Assembly: GCA_008973525.1 (NCBI GenBank)
Contig: WACJ01000039.1
Coordinates: 1,116,001 to 1,180,000, forward strand
Direction of reading: 5' to 3'
Length of the DNA stretch: 64,000 nucleotides
Source of the DNA: Stenopsyche tienmushanensis
Taxonomy: Eukaryota > Arthropoda > Insecta > Trichoptera > Stenopsychidae
The position numbers and the translations under genes are program-made. Shown here piece after piece: positions 35,190-45,826 of this stretch (its first letter is position 1; the number at the start of each line of letters is the position of its first letter). The notes beneath the pieces are model-generated. The model was not told the origin of the DNA and did no database searches. It was given only the letters and a program-made list of their open reading frames with translations.

Positions 35190-35480
35190 ATCTGCTGAGA
35201 CACTGATTAAAACTCGCAAAATTCCCGATTTCCCGACAAATTATTTATTTCCGTCGCTGCAGATGAATACTTATATACTATAATACTTGGATGTGATTCG
35301 TAATTATATTACGGAGCAATACGAAAATTCTGAATCCCGTATCTGTTATATTTCATATCGATATTCCTATTATTAGAGTCGGGGTGTAGTAAATACATCA
35401 CCGGTAGGGAAAGGTTAATATAACAATTTGAATAATATATACGTACTGTATATATGCATACATATATTAGACAGTTACAG
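35190..35480 (-). repeat. Internal fragment of hAT-3
   Basis: Matches 57390-57675 closely: GAGACACTGATTAAAACTCGCAA-type start, CCCGACAAATTATTTATTTC, CATCACCGGTAGGGAAAGGT. The CCCGGGATT ends are missing. Confidence 0.7.
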
Positions 35481-35682
35481 TTTATATGGTACACCCCAAT
35501 AATTGATTTACATTAGGGATTACAATTATTCGTCAATATCAGCTATTCGAATATCGAATAGTAAAATTGACACTATTCGGATATATTCGGATATCCGAAT
35601 AGTTTTTGATGTATGAAAATAACAAACATTACCATTGAAAACGAGCTTATTTTTGTCATTTATTGAAACTTGAAAATTCATA

Positions 35683-36044
35683 TTTTAAATATAACAGAGC
35701 ATTAAATGTTTGTTATTTGTTCTTAATTTAGTTTTAGTTTGTCCTGCCTTTGAAAATGTTCGTTCAGTAGCTGTTTACGTTGGTTTTATTGTTAGAAGTG
35801 TATTAAACAACACGTCCAACTTTTCTATCCTTCTATATTGATCTAAATATTTCAAATCTTTTTTCAGGTTATTTGTACTGTCATATTTCTTCGTTTTCGC
35901 GAGAAACAACATTGAATTTTGCATTTCATGATGCAATTTTGAAATTGAAAGAGAATGAGGTGTTATTTCCACACCAGATAAGATATTCATAGCACCAGAG
36001 CTCGGGGAAGGCAAAAAAACAATATCCCTAAGTAATGGTTTCAC
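35683..36044 (-). pseudogene. hAT transposase C-terminal fragment
   Basis: The open frame 36044-35775 (starting KPLLRDIVFLPSPSSGAMNI) reaches a stop at KPT. After it the same frame continues TATERTFSKAGQTKTKLRTN up to about 35683. ATERTFSKAG is the signature of the hAT C-terminal dimerisation domain. All catalytic parts are missing. The internal stop and the absence of an N-terminus rule out function. Confidence 0.85.
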
Positions 36045-36110
36045 TCAGGTAGTGAATACCCCAGTATTCGTGTGATCTTTCGTAGATTTGATAAAATATT
36101 ATATTAACAC

Positions 36111-36430
36111 ATTGACGTACACAGCCGTCAAATCCCGTCATGCATCAGCAGATAATTCTTGTTTTTTGCGCTAGATAAGTCTATGCATACCGTCTTCGTG
36201 GACACTTCAAATCTTATCTCACATCGACAAAACTCATCAAAGCGAAAACAACCTTAAGCGGGTCAAAATCTCTCAAACTTCTCTGAGAATAAAAATGAGG
36301 TAGATAACGCTAATGTCAACAATCAATGTCATTGATTCAAAACAATAATAATTGTGTGTTTTAGCGATGCTTTAACTCCAATTTTACGTTCATAAATTGC
36401 GAAAATCTTTATTCCAGACGTGTGTCAACC
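36111..36430 (+). repeat. hAT-1 leader copy embedded in hAT-2
   Basis: Starts CATTGACGTACACAGCCGTC and ends TTATTCCAGACGTGTGTCAA, matching 24955-25250 at high similarity over its whole length. It has a 30-40 base insertion after CACTTCAAAT (CTTATCTCACATCGACAAAA...). It lies in opposite orientation to the hAT-2 transposase fragment. Confidence 0.9.
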
Positions 36431-36589
36431 GGGCAAAAATGATTACGAATACTATTCGGATATTTTTCCAAATATCCGAATATGGAATAGGTCGAAAACT
36501 GACGAATATATCCGGATATCGAATATCCGAATATCCGGATTGGAATCCCTAATTTACATCCATAGACTTTACACTTCGTCAGTTTAATC

Positions 36590-37005
36590 TACTGATGATG
36601 AATCGAATGATACAGAAGGAGCATTTTGCACGTTGATTGTGGATATTATGAACCAGAGACAGAGACGGAGAGAGTGTCCTACGTCTCATCACACACTTGT
36701 ACATCGATAAAATAACGATCGATAACGATAACCCAAATTTATCGATTTCAAGCGTCTACAAATGCATTATTTTGTTAATAAAACTGAAGACACATTTGTA
36801 TATTATTTATATTTATGCGAAGAAATGAACGAATATTGTGTGCTATCAATAGTGTTGGGGTTCATTTATTGATATACATGATTGACTCACGCTACGTGGT
36901 CCTGAGAGAAAAATGGATTTGTGTGGACGATAAGTGATGGACATACGTATATAGTATCTACGTTGATATCAATTTAAAATTAGCTCGCTAATCAAAGGGT
37001 TAAAC
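36590..37005 (+). repeat. Dispersed repeat E, copy 2
   Basis: Includes GAGACAGAGACGGAGAG, AACCCAAATTTATCGATTTC, GAAGAAATGAACGAATATTG, CTACGTGGTCCTGAG and the terminal CAAAGGGTTAA. It is the best reference copy of the repeat in this window. Confidence 0.7.
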
Positions 37006-37694
37006 TTAAAAGAACACACAGAATTTCAATTCGCAAAGATAACAACCCTGTCTTCCTTTGGAAATCATGCTGCTTTCAATATCGAGCGTATGAGGAGGTG
37101 AATCTATAATATAGTCAATATGAATATGACCTTTTTTTAGTTGGTTACATATGAATGCGCTATGATGATGAAGACGACTGAACTATTTATGCTATTTTAG
37201 GTTTTATCTCAAGATATAAGACGACAGAGCAAATTATACATGTAATGAATTCGATTTCGCATCAGCTCAAGAATTCATAGAACTGATGGAAGAAACCCTA
37301 TTTAACACTATCAATTAAGTAGGAAATATAAGCTGAACACCCTACCGTCTGATGCAATTGATATACTCGACGTATATAAATATTTATTTACACGGTATCC
37401 GGCTACTTCGCGCAAAAGGATAACAATGGTGCATTCATCCAATCCATGCGAAACGTCATAGCAAACATAGAATGCTTGGTGTAAATTGGTCGCGAGCGGC
37501 ATATTATTTATGCGTTCTTATTTGCTTGAGGGCAGGGCTACCACTTATGCATAAATGGCGACCACCCGTCATCAAATCTTTAAAAAAAAACGTTTGAGTC
37601 ATCAAACATTATCCGATGGTGGCTTTTCAAAGTCACATATGGCTGGTGTAAAAGAATCAAGATCTGGGCGGTCAGCATATCGTTTGAAGGTACG
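37006..37694. other. Spacer, nothing recognised
   Basis: No repeat ends or coding motif. Confidence 0.45.
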
Positions 37695-37698
37695 TTAA

Positions 37699-38028
37699 CC
37701 CTTTGCACTCGAGATCCTTTTTCGCGCGGTGAACCAGCAACTTGAGACGTTTCGCAGCACTTTCGGCGAATTTCTTACTCCTAACTTAAAATCATTACAT
37801 ACACAAATTCATGCATAAAACTTTTATATTTTAACATTTTATATATATTAACACCTTTATGAATATAATTTCTCAAATATTAATCTCTGTAATTTTGCTG
37901 TGTGATATTTCATAAAATAATTGCCAAGATGCATGTCTGACTTTTCGGGACAAGTATTACAATATGTGTAATCGAGTTGCAAAATCAAGTCATATGGTGA
38001 GTGAGAGTCACCTCTCGAGTACAAAAGG
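37699..38028 (-). mobile_element. piggyBac-derived MITE with TTAA target duplication
   Basis: TTAA at 37695-37698 and again at 38029-38032. The ends CCCTTTGCACTCGAG and, reverse-complemented, CCTTTTGTACTCGAG form imperfect 15-bp terminal repeats. The ends resemble the left end of the intact piggyBac at 29400 (CCTTTTGCACTC). It retains the last part of a transposase gene. Confidence 0.9.
37857..38028 (-). pseudogene. piggyBac C-terminal finger remnant
   Basis: The minus-strand frame contains YCNTCPEKSDMHLGNYFMKYHT, the last Cys-x2-Cys...His part of the piggyBac cysteine-rich domain (compare CKTCSNMPAL...CFEKYH in the intact protein). A Tyr replaces the expected Cys before FMKYH. The frame starts in the terminal repeat, so everything upstream was deleted. 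Confidence 0.85.
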
Positions 38029-38032
38029 TTAA

Positions 38033-40346
38033 TACAATACAACTCCTTTTTGATTGTGTATAATCGAATCATTTTAATACTCATAAGATACAAAGTTGTA
38101 TTTTTATGCTATATGTATAAAATATTGGAGAACATTCACATATTGACTTCAGATCCAAATATACACAATATTGTCTTGTTTTCTGCACACGCTGAATGTT
38201 ATTTTATTTGCCATAAATTTCACATAAATGCGGATTAATAGAGTATAATAATGTTCGGCTTGTTCCCATAATTTGGGGGTTGTTGAACTCCGCAACTCAA
38301 TAATGGGAGTAAACACCCAAACAATAATAATTTGTATAATCGATTTTAGATTAAAAAATGATCAGCACAATAATAAAGCTTGATGTTTTTTTGATGATTC
38401 CGTGAGTATTTTTAAGGGTAGTTTTATGCCTTCATTGTTGATAATTATTGGCGTTCAATATGGCCGCAAAACGTTTGTATGTTACTGCCTTATATGTTTT
38501 ATGTCAGTTTGAGAAATCTGTCCTTTAACTTAATGGCTCATAAAATATGTTATTAAATTTTCCGCCTTTGCTGTTTTATGCAGAAAATAAAAATGTTCAA
38601 ATGTAAGACCTACTTACTTGCAGATTCAAAAAATGGGGGTTGTTTGCAAGAAAGCTGTTTAAGATAAGAAGGAAAATATGTTAATCGATTCGCTTAATGC
38701 TAATTTTTCTAAGATGCGTCTCTAAGAATGTCAAACGACAAATTGCCATGCATTGTTAATGGTTTTTAGTGGAAAAAATGCCTTGAATGTGGCCTGAAAC
38801 GGAAGCTGTGACGAATCTGAAGAAGCAAAGAAGTCATTATAAATGTTGCGAGAAGTCATTTTTTGCTGTTTAATATCATTTTTATGATTCATCGAGCTCC
38901 AGCGGACCGTTGCGTGACCGCTGATTAATAGTTCATTACCACTGACGCCATAAAAAGCTTGTTCAGTAGTTTTTTCCCGGGCTATGCCTATTTCAGATGC
39001 GCCCAACTTGAAAATTGCCATCGCAATATTTAGATGCAATTATACATTAAGCGTAAAGATCAATTAATGCATCCAGCATAATTTATTTGTGCAGTGAAAC
39101 TATTTGTGTAATTATTCCGTCTGTTTATAAGTTCATTTATTATTAAATTTGTTTGCTGGCTATACATTCCTATATCATTCATTCGATTGCAATGTAACTT
39201 GTGGTGAGGTATTGGGCGTGTATCCGAGAAGGTTTTAAAATTAGTAGAACCATTTTTTGTTTGTGGAATTTGTTTTGCGAGACGTTTAACGGATGCACCA
39301 TGTTGGCGCATATTAATCTGGTTAAGTGAAGCATGGGCTGCGGGGATACAAATAAGCATAAAAATATCGATCATGATTTATATTAATAGAGAAAACTATT
39401 AAACTTGCCTTAAAATCAAACAGACTATATGATTCAATGAAAATTCCGACTTCGATCGAACAGAAGGAAATTCCAAATGTCAATTGATTGGGGAAATTTC
39501 GAGCATTTACCTGATTATTTCCCAAACAGAAAACCACAGAGATCTGAATCATTTAGTCAGAATATACACGAAAATGTATCTTGTCAACAGCGAAATAATG
39601 TTGAATCGAAGCATTCATAGAAGACACCCAAGTAGCACTTGGCGTATCTAATATCATCAAATATCGGCTTTCAATTCCACCACAATAGCATTGTGGTCGA
39701 CATTTATTGTCACAACGTAACCAACGTGTGCATCGCCATTACATAGCGAAAATATCGACATTTTTTTGGAATTCAAAGGCGTTGATTTAATTGACATATT
39801 TTTTTAATCTTGTGTCTCGTTAAATGTGCTGTTGCATTCAAACGACATGACATCACTTTACTGTCTTCCTTGAAAAACAATTACAGCGTAAAGTCATAGA
39901 TTTTTTGTTTTGTTCTATGTGATATCATTTTTGGCATAAACAGCGATTGTGTCATTATTTAAAAATAAAAACTATGGCATGAGAGCACGTCAATTTAACT
40001 TGTAAATATGGCAATATTTACAAACAATTATTACTAGTTTGGTCTATGAATATTTATAAAATATTTTTATCTAGCAGTGACATCTATCAAAAAAAAGTAA
40101 AATAAAAAATAGCATAGCTCAGAACCATCCAGGCGTGAGTGTATTATTTTGTTTTAACACAAAAAAAGAGATGGCGTTGCTAATTAGAAGAGCAAATGTA
40201 TACAAACTGATCAATATTATTTATACATGAATCATCATTTCTTAACTAAGATAACATTCAATGGAAAATAAGCATGTAATAAATATTTTATGGCCATCCT
40301 GTTTTTGTTTTTAAGCTATTATCTGATAGTAAAGGCGTTGGAATTC
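38033..40346. other. Spacer, nothing recognised
   Basis: Overlapping frames at 38731-39552 on the minus strand (up to 104 codons) show no recognised motif and are low in coding character. Confidence 0.45.
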
Positions 40347-40350
40347 TTAA

Positions 40351-41615
40351 CCCATTTAATGCGGTGCATTTTCAACGAATATCGAATACTGGGTATTTAT
40401 CAGCTAAAGGGCAGGTCTCTCAATTATATCATGCTATTAAATAAATATGTACATACATTTTATCGATCAATCCATTATAATAAATTTTGAATGTGCGTTG
40501 TGCGTGTTTGTTGTCCTCGTTTGTAATTATGGTGAATGAGATTTTGCTTAAAAGGCGTTCGAGTAATCAAAAAGTCAAGCTGTATAGAATTTATGATCTA
40601 CGTTGATATTAAATTACTCAATGGTGGGCCTTCAGACTTATAAATGACAGGAATAGAAGGATCAAAAATACATGTGATTATATCGCCTAACATATGCATT
40701 AAAGCTTCTTGTAGAATTTTAATACTGAAGAATGCATTAAAAAAATAATGATTACATTGAAAATATGTAAAATATCCATGTTTAATTTTCTGAAATATTA
40801 AAATACTAAATTTCTGAGAATTTTGTCCCCTATTTAGTGTCAGTAAATCATAAAAAACTCATGTACACTCAAACCTCTTTTTGTGCGATTTCGATGTTAT
40901 GCGGTTTTTTTAAAGCATTTTTTTTAATTTTATAAAGAGTACGTATCAAGATTTTTGGATAAAATAGGAAATTTTGGAAACAAATTATAATTTGGGTCTG
41001 AGTAAATCATATTGCATCTGCTATCGCTGAATTACGACCACGCCCTTTATTCTGGTTTAGATTTTTGAAAAAAAATTGATTTCGTTTTTTTGCATTTTTT
41101 TCATGTTTGTATTTTTAAAAATACATTTAAAATGTAAAATTGCCTTATTTAACTTTTTTTATGCGATTTTTGATATATTTTATTTAGCTGTTTCAAAGTT
41201 ATGCGGTTTTTAAAAATCCATGGAATGCATCTTCACTTTTTCTATGTAAGTCACAGTTATTTTTGTGCGATTTTCCGAGGAACGCATCTACCGCACTAAA
41301 AAATGTATTTGCTAAAAAAGTGTATTTGCTAACTAGCTACAAATAAAACCAAAACATGTTTTTTTAGGTGACATTTCAATTCGACAAATATAAATTTGTT
41401 TAACATGTTGAAGTCATCAATATCGTAGTCAGACATATTTTTAAACTTTAAAAAACATATTACATAAGATAAGTGACATTTTTGTGAAATATTTATTTGT
41501 AAGTGATTTGGAATTAATGGTATTTAATATAAATGTATGCATTTTTAACGCGCGATGTTAAAAATTTGTCTGCGTTAGGAGACAAACGCGCGCGAGTTCG
41601 CCCGTACCTAATGTG
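40351..41615. mobile_element. Possible TTAA-flanked element, weak
   Basis: TTAACCCATTTAATGCGG at 40347 and, reverse-complemented, TTAACACATTAGGTACGGG at 41619 are only partly alike. They resemble the ends of the MITE at 50163-50404. The interior has no transposase. This could be coincidence. Confidence 0.3.
40870..41320 (+). repeat. Dispersed repeat with TTATGCGGTTTTT words
   Basis: ACTCAAACCTCTTTTTGTGC followed by GATTTCGATGTTATGCGG, later AACTTTTTTTATGCGATTTT and CAAAGTTATGCGGTTTTT. Part of it (41147-41214) recurs inverted at 42980-43050. It looks like a decayed DNA element, but the right terminus was not found. Confidence 0.45.
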
Positions 41616-41745
41616 TTAAGATCTTTCTAAGACGCCTCGTGCGACAGCATTTAGATGTGCATTAAATTACGCATTCAAAATAAACTTGTTTATTAAATTA
41701 GTTTTATATAACGTTTGCAAAAAATAAGCCGCAATCACCAATACG
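41321..41745. other. Spacer, nothing recognised
   Basis: AT-rich. Confidence 0.4.
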
Positions 41746-42690
41746 ACTTTTCCTTAATGTTGACAATGAAGATATATCAGCATCTGGTACTAAAAGTCGA
41801 GGAAGACGATCTTTGGTTCATTTCAATAAGAATTTGTTTCGATCGATCAGAAGGAGTTCAACAAGAGTTCAACATGCCTTGATTCAGCTCTCGATTGTGC
41901 TCACCCAGCAAGATCTTGAAAATCCATAGCGTGTCTTGGTTTCGTGTCGTGATCTTCGAGATCCGCTCCGGCGGCAGAATCAGGAGCAAGCGCCATAATT
42001 TCTCGAGATAATTACTTTTTAATCTGCGAGTCTCAATTATACACGGCTTATAAGGAAGAGAAGGTCGTTCATCCGATGCTTTTGTCCGCTGGAGTTCTGC
42101 TCACCCACCATAAATCATTTCGGGATGTGAGTCAGCTGCACGTCCGTCGGTGGGCAGAATATGCCAGTTGTGAAAACAGAATGAATACGTCATCGTCTTG
42201 TTCGTTCCTTAAATGGCGCCTTGTGGCCTACAACCTGAAGCGTGGGCAGGCGACGCAAGGAGGACTCTTCCAGCGTGAAAGTGCCGAAGGTGAGACCGAC
42301 TCGTTTTTTGCAAGACAGGTGGTGAAGAAGTGGATGACCTAGTGAGCGCCTATGAAGTATTCCACGCCAGTGATGATCTTCGACGTCGACTGTTTCTGCT
42401 CGTCGGTTGATGCAACCGACTCATTTGGTCAATGCTAAGTTCAGGGCGAGTTCACTAATCAATGGTCGTTCGTTTATTGACCGTTTGTCTTCAGAGCCGG
42501 TTGAATTGGAGTCAGACACGCCACCAGGTCATGCTCGTTATGCAACAGAAACCCTGGCATTGTGTATTCTGACGTCAGCACATATCAACTTGTGTTCGCT
42601 GGACACGGAAACAAAAGTTGTATTGCCAATAACAATGGAGAGAAAAGCTCGCGAAGGAATTCTCAAAGGGGCTCTCCAAAACGGATAACA
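41746..42690 (+). other. GC-shifted block with broken open frames, unrecognised
   Basis: About 950 bases clearly richer in GC than the surroundings, with plus-strand open stretches at 42076-42342 (88 codons) and 42407-42688 (93 codons) and further open segments upstream near 41750. No domain or motif is recognised. It could be a decayed retroelement gag or a host-derived pseudogene. The evidence does not choose between these. Confidence 0.35.
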
Positions 42691-44382
42691 GCTTCAGAAG
42701 AAATACCCAATATGCTTCATGTACCCACCATCCACATGCATACATACAGTGAGTCACAAAAGTCATGGATTATAATCAACAATATACTATAAGGCTTTTT
42801 AATCAGGAATATTGCTGAATACAAAAATATGAAGATAGAAGGCACCAGGACACTGGGATTTTGAAAGACAGTAAAATACCGGGCCGCCCAAAATCTATTA
42901 CTATCGACTTAAAGCGCTGAAGAAATCCAAATTTAAAAAAATAAAACAGAATAGACGGTTCTGAGCATAAAGACAAAAAAAAATTGACAAAAATCGCATA
43001 ACTTTGAAACAGCTATATAAAATATATCCAAAATCGCATAAAAAAAGTTAATAAAAAAAAACAGAAAGACGATAACGCAATTAAAAACTAACATTTTTGG
43101 TAAGATTTAAAGGATGTCTTGCATCACTGGTAAAAATTTAAGGATGTCTGACATCTGACAAATGCCAGACATGTCATATTTGAATACCCCTCTTATAAGC
43201 CATCACTTTATAAAAAGCAGACTCTTAATGTTCATTCTTTGTTAATACTTGAAATCCAAAGATACTTTCACAACAATTGTTTTTAATGGTAGCACGAAGA
43301 TCATACGTCAACGTACTTTTGGACTTCTTCCGCCCACGAAGGACGATGATGATGCAATGTTTCTATAATGTAGAAACCATTTCCGCTGATGATTCAATAG
43401 TTAAATTCTTGAATAGCAGGTACAATTTCTGAATATAATTACATCTCTCCTATATTCAATCTTATATGGATTTATTGATTTTTAGGATTTTCAATGTCTT
43501 TTAATGTTGGAGGCAAAGTCTATGTAATCAGTAGATCTGCAATCGTCTATCTATTATAGATCTTCCTTGTTCTGCCCTTCAGCCTTTAGGACTTAAAGAT
43601 TTATCGATAATATCTTAAATACAATGCAGACCGCATTTTTATGTGTGTAGATTTTGCTTACATTATTTTTTTTTTAAATTTGCAAATCATAAGAATTTAT
43701 GAAAGCCTCTCAAGATTGGAGAAATCCGTGATTATATGTTAGGATCTGTGCCAGCAGTCAGTAGTCATTGGCGCACATGTTGGCATGTCACTCGTACTTA
43801 TCATAAACAATTTAACAGGTTATGGCACACATGTTTTGTATCTGGTTCAGCTGAAATTATTATGCTTGAATTACTATCACATTTTTCTTCAAATCATTTT
43901 TGGTCTCATGTCTCACCCGTTGAGACATCGATTTAGTTCCGATGGGTCCTATATCACAGGAATTGATTTTTCTGATGTTGTTTCTATAGAGTCTATGTTT
44001 AGTATGATATGTTTATATTAGCATAGATTTAACTGTTTGAGTACTATGACAATTTTTGCAAATTCTTACCAAAAATGCAGTGCAAGAAAATGACAAATCA
44101 TTAAAGGCAAATTTGGTAATACATAAAATCAAGAAATATATACTGAATTAGTTTATTTTTTAGGAATAGTCATATATGAAAATATTACACCCACACTCAA
44201 GTACACAATTCACGATTATAGTATTTATGCAGAAAGGATAGCTCCCAAAAATATATTAGACTCTGAATCTAATGAAGACTGCAACATGAACCCTATTTCT
44301 ATTCCTGTAAATGCAACATGAAGGATTTAGGGCTTACAGCAGCAGTAATTAATCACATTTTCGATCAATACATCTCCTTTAA
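42691..44382. other. Spacer with an inverted fragment of the 41147 repeat
   Basis: 42975-43055 contains AAAAATCGCATAACTTTGAA and ATCCAAAATCGCATAAAAAA, the reverse complement of 41147-41214. Otherwise short frames only (43736-44021). Confidence 0.4.
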
Positions 44383-44399
44383 CCCTTTGCAGTGCAAAG

Positions 44400-44648
44400 C
44401 ATTTTCTTAAAGACGAGAGACAAGAGAGAGAGAGAGAGAGAGAGAATCTGACTGCAGGAGGGACAGGGAGCACGCGCAAGAAGCGATCGGTCGGTATGCA
44501 GGTACAATGTCTCCGCAGGGCCACGAGAGATGGCGCTGTTAAAATAACACATTGCTCCTGAAGAGAGACGGAAGATGTCGCTGTTAATCTGGCGAATTAA
44601 ATCTGCTCAGATTAACAGCACTACTTAGTGATGGTAAATCACTCACGC
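44400..44648 (-). repeat. LTR-like repeat, group 1, copy 4, with a GA run
   Basis: Shares CGCAAGAAGCGATCGGTCGG, GGCCACGAGAGATGGCGCTG and GGTAAATCACTCACGCTAAG with the group. The usual ACGAGAGAGA has expanded to a GA dinucleotide run at about 44420-44443. The GC-rich end is missing. TTAACCCTTTGCAGTGC at 44382 just before it resembles a piggyBac end, possibly the 3' end of the adjoining relic. Confidence 0.6.
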
Positions 44649-45383
44649 TAAGCATACATCGGGAAAAATGTTACTAGTGATCATTTTTTCGCATCTATTT
44701 TCAGTCGCCTGGATGTAGGCCTGGTTTTCTCTTTCATCTTTCCTAAAATAAGGTGGTTTCTCGTCTTCCGGGAATTTTTCGATTCGAGCATACCATACAT
44801 TCCTTGTGTTTGTCAGGATTACTATACAGTCAGCTCTCCTATAGCGTCCACTTCGTTTGCGACATCTTTTACACAAACAGCTGGTAAAATACGTAAGATC
44901 AATGCCCTTTCACGCATGTTAGTTACTTAAATTTGTTATCACCCATAAAAACGTACAAATTTTGTGATGAGTGCCATACAAATGAGTGCCTAACTTTCTA
45001 TAGCGTTTTGTTTCTATAGCGTGGTCCATATCTCGACGCTATAGAAGGATGTATATACAATGCAAAGTCTCATCCAAATTTTCGGTAGTTCTCTTATCTT
45101 GATCGTTTCGGTCTTCTCACAGTTTGTGAGGTAGATTTAGGTTTCCTTAATACTTCGAGGTAAGCCTTTTCTATGTGTTATTATTGTTTAATTTAACAGT
45201 TCTTTAGCCAATATTGGATTTGTATAAAATCTATTGGTACATATATGATATCCTTCGCAATCTGGAATCATCTGTTGTAAATTATTGAAGAGATGCAGAA
45301 CTATTCTGCTGGTGGATGACAGCTCTAGTCTAATCAATCCCTGAGTAGCAAAGCTTTCATAATATGATACTGTAACATTGAGG
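44649..45383 (-). pseudogene. Decayed piggyBac transposase split by a MITE
   Basis: Minus strand. 45383-45188 reads TSRIVLHLFNNLQQMIPDCE and GYHICTNRFYTNPILAKELL, the region around the second catalytic residue, which is Asn here (CTNRF) instead of the Asp of YTDRF. Downstream, another frame gives THRKGLPRSIKET, the conserved NRKGLP segment. A MITE (44827-45051) interrupts it. After the MITE come NPDKHKECMVCSNRKIPGRR and, past two stops, KRKPGLHPGD, the C-terminal cysteine-rich finger. Catalytic Asp loss, stops and frameshifts show it is dead. The sequence differs clearly from the intact copy at 30468, so it belongs to another piggyBac lineage. Confidence 0.85.
44827..45051. mobile_element. 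pogo/Tigger-type MITE, CTATAGCG group, copy 3, inside piggyBac relic
   Basis: Starts CAGTCAGCTCTCCTATAGCG after TA and ends CGACGCTATAGAAGGATG before TA. The interior matches 17151-17366 inverted (CCACTTCGTTTGC, TTTCTATAGCG). It separates two segments of one transposase, so it inserted after the piggyBac. Confidence 0.85.
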
Positions 45384-45826
45384 TGGGGGCGCTCTTGGGG
45401 GCAGAGTCCCCGGGTGGCTCCCCGCCCCAACGGAGTGGCCGCGCTAGCGCACGAATCCATTCTTCTATCAGGCCGTGATATCGTTGGATGAATAGATGGG
45501 AATAGACGGGCGTCGAATAGAAAGACTCTCTTCTCTAAATAGCTATTTATTCTACACGAGAGAGATCTAGCTGCAGGAGGGACGACCTCCCGCAGCTAAG
45601 GCTAACTGATGACTCTCCCGACTCCCGACTCCCGCCCCATGCGCGTCACTACCCAACCGGCAACGGTGCAAGCGCAAGAAGCGATCCGTCGGTATGCAGA
45701 TGCAATGTCTTCGCAGGGCCACAAGAGATGGCGCTGTTAAAATAACACATTGCACCTGAAGAGAGATGGAAGATGTCGCTGTTAACAGCGCTACTGCGTG
45801 GGGATGGTAAATCACCCATGCTTCAA
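45384..45826 (-). repeat. LTR-like repeat, group 1, copy 5 (longest)
   Basis: On the plus strand it runs from TGGGGGCGCTCTTGGGGGC to GGTAAATCACCCATGCTTCA, about 440 bases. Going up the minus strand: a gene-free AT/GC-mixed segment, a GTAGAATAAATAG stretch (possible poly(A) signal), then a GC-rich tail. It adjoins the second-Asp region of the piggyBac relic and probably truncated it. No target duplication was found. Confidence 0.65.

Larger units (their letters stand above)
35514..36551 (-). mobile_element. hAT element (hAT-2) with exact 8-bp target duplication
   Basis: TAGGGATTACAAT starts the element and GGAATCCCTA ends it, flanked by ATTTACAT at 35506-35513 and again at 36552-36559. Both ends carry arrays of ATTCGAATATCGAATAG / ATTCGGATATCCGAATAG words. 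At 1038 bp it holds only the 3' part of a transposase gene on the minus strand, plus a segment (36111-36430) copied from hAT-1. It is a chimeric, non-autonomous element. Confidence 0.95.

Noticed and set aside
38731..39552. Run of minus-strand frames as a multi-exon gene
   Set aside because: Frames overlap, show no motif and have AT-rich composition like the surrounding spacer.
40351..41615. Complete piggyBac-type element between two TTAA sites
   Set aside because: Terminal similarity is weak and no transposase sequence lies between, so it is listed only at low confidence.
44650..45383. Internal region of an LTR retrotransposon between two LTR-like repeats
   Set aside because: The intervening DNA translates as piggyBac transposase fragments, not gag or pol.
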